This document shows positions 12,853 to 13,727 of a stretch of 13,727 nucleotides of DNA, piece after piece. The stretch covers positions 1 to 13,727 of the forward strand of contig CAZWSI010000037.1 in assembly GCA_964636405.1 (NCBI GenBank), in the 5' to 3' direction. Origin of the DNA: CAZKGE01 sp964636405. Its GTDB lineage: Bacteria; Bacillota; Clostridia; Christensenellales; CAG-138. Numbering within the stretch: position 1 is the stretch's first letter; every line of letters starts with the position of its first letter. Under the pieces are notes generated by a model. That model did no database searches. It had not been told where the DNA came from and saw only the letters and a program-made list of their open reading frames with translations. A program made the position numbers and the translations under genes.

Positions 12853-13673
12853 ATGCATTGGCTTTGCTGGACGCCGCTCGCGCTGCTTGCGGCGTGGCTG
12901 GTGTGCATCACGGCGCGGGCCGTTCGCTTCCGGTCGCCCACGGCCGCGCCCGCCGCGCCGGACGAGGCGAACGTGGACACGGAGCGCGCCGTAAAAAACC
13001 TTGCGGATATGATTCGCTGCCGCACGGTGTCCTATGACGACGAGGCGCGCGTGGATCAAGGCGAGTTCGACAAATTCCGCGCGCTCCTTGCCGAGCGCTA
13101 TCCGGCGGTGTTTCGCGCCTGCGCCTATGAGCGCGTCGGAAAAACCGGCCTGCTCTTTCGCCTGCCCGGCAGAAGCGCCGAGGCCCCCAGCGTATTGATG
13201 GCTCACTACGACGTGGTTCCCGCAAACGAGTCCGCCTGGGAAAAGCCGCCCTTCGACGGCCTTGTTGAGGACGGCGTTTTGTGGGGACGCGGTACGCTGG
13301 ACACGAAAACGACGCTCCTCGGCGTGCTGGAGGCGGCCGAGCAGCTCATAACAGAGGGCTTTACGCCGCAAAACGACCTCTATTTCGCCTTCGCGGGCGA
13401 CGAGGAGGTCGCGGGCTTCGGCGCGCCCGCCATTGTGGAAACCCTGTCCGCGCGGGGCGTAAAGCCCGGCCTTGTGCTCGACGAGGGCGGGGCCGTGGTG
13501 CGGGGCGTGTTCCCGGGCGTAAGCGCGCCCTGCGCGCTCGTCGGCATCGCGGAAAAGGGCATGATGGACGTATCCTTCACGATCGAAAATCAGGGCGGAC
13601 ACGCGTCCGCGCCGCCGGCACACACCTCCGTGGGGCTCCTCGCCCAGGCTGTCACGCGCGTGGAGAATCATCC
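12853..13673 (+). pseudogene. M20-family (CPS1/PM20D1-like) metallopeptidase, cut by an insertion sequence
   Basis: The first about 273 residues of an M20 dipeptidase/carboxypeptidase expected to be near 480 residues. An N-terminal hydrophobic anchor (MHWLCWTPLALLAAWLVCI) precedes the catalytic domain: AHYDVVP (H118, D120), GRGTLDTK (D150, bridging ligand), AGDEE (E184 catalytic, E185 metal) and VLDEGG (D210). The lid domain begins at GMMDVSFTIENQGGHASAP and is cut at ENHP, where the IS3-type element starts at 13674; the fused frame reads only four more codons. ATG 12853 has GAAGGGGGG upstream. The final metal His and half of the lid are lost, so the product should be inactive unless the break is an assembly join. 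Confidence 0.8.
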
Positions 13674-13727
13674 TGGACTACTATCATAAAACAGGACACC
13701 CACGATGATATAATGAAAAGAAGCGAG
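13674..13727 (+). mobile_element. IS3-type element, left end (second copy, partial)
   Basis: These 54 bases, starting TGGACTACTATC, are the exact inverted copy of 256-309. They carry the IS terminus and the leader just before orfA. The copy points rightward out of the window, opposite to the copy at the left edge, and interrupts the M20 gene. The rest of the element lies beyond the window. Confidence 0.8.

Noticed and set aside
12850..13671. Minus-strand open frame of 273 codons
   Set aside because: Antisense to the M20 peptidase, which has all its metal-site motifs on the plus strand.
310..13673. Whole interior as a composite transposon
   Set aside because: The IS ends are inverted, but the outside flanks cannot be seen and the interior flanks show no matching target duplication; the content includes a tRNA and housekeeping-type genes.

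Overview
The window looks like a contig from a moderately GC-rich Clostridia-type (Firmicutes) bacterium, probably gut-associated. The evidence is strong GGAGG-type ribosome binding sites, sigma-A promoters with 17-base spacers, U-tailed hairpin terminators, and a gene set (M20 amidohydrolases, a DRE-TIM lyase, an AlkZ-related protein, ArsR/permease/thioredoxin) typical of that class. No species can be named from sequence alone.

Left edge (1-309): nested insertion-sequence debris. An IS256-type terminus (about 1-54) lies against a truncated IS3-type orfA (90-245, minus) whose IS end is at 309. The same IS end reappears inverted at the right edge (13674-13727), where it cuts an M20 peptidase gene. 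The contig therefore probably ends where it does because the assembler met a multicopy IS.

310-2517: an orphan plus-strand terminator, then a minus-strand operon arsR - permease (PF03773 type) - small thioredoxin behind a clear promoter. Next come a terminated tRNA-Val(CAC) gene, also minus strand, and its promoter.

2600-5676: a visibly lower-GC accessory island with its own promoter. It encodes an HD-domain phosphohydrolase ending in a RyR domain, followed 5 bases later by a TIR-domain protein with a C-terminal BspA-type leucine-rich region. This pair is the best candidate for an undescribed immune or signalling module. The N-terminus of the HD gene seems to be split by a +1 frame change. 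A 163-bp MITE with TA duplication is inserted exactly in the stop codon of the TIR gene.

5762-7494: a minus-strand Pro/Ala/Glu-rich lipoprotein and a divergent AraC-type regulator with a GyrI-like effector domain.

7495-8072: no convincing protein gene. It holds two related terminators, a strong promoter, stable hairpins and a 15-bp tandem repeat (possible non-coding RNA), then the promoter and a palindromic operator of the next gene.

8073-13673: GC-rich metabolic and envelope genes. These are a DRE-TIM acyl-transferring lyase (Re-citrate synthase, homocitrate synthase or isopropylmalate synthase type), an AlkZ-related winged-helix protein, an AbgB-like amidohydrolase, a membrane-anchored polysaccharide deacetylase, and the IS-truncated M20 peptidase.
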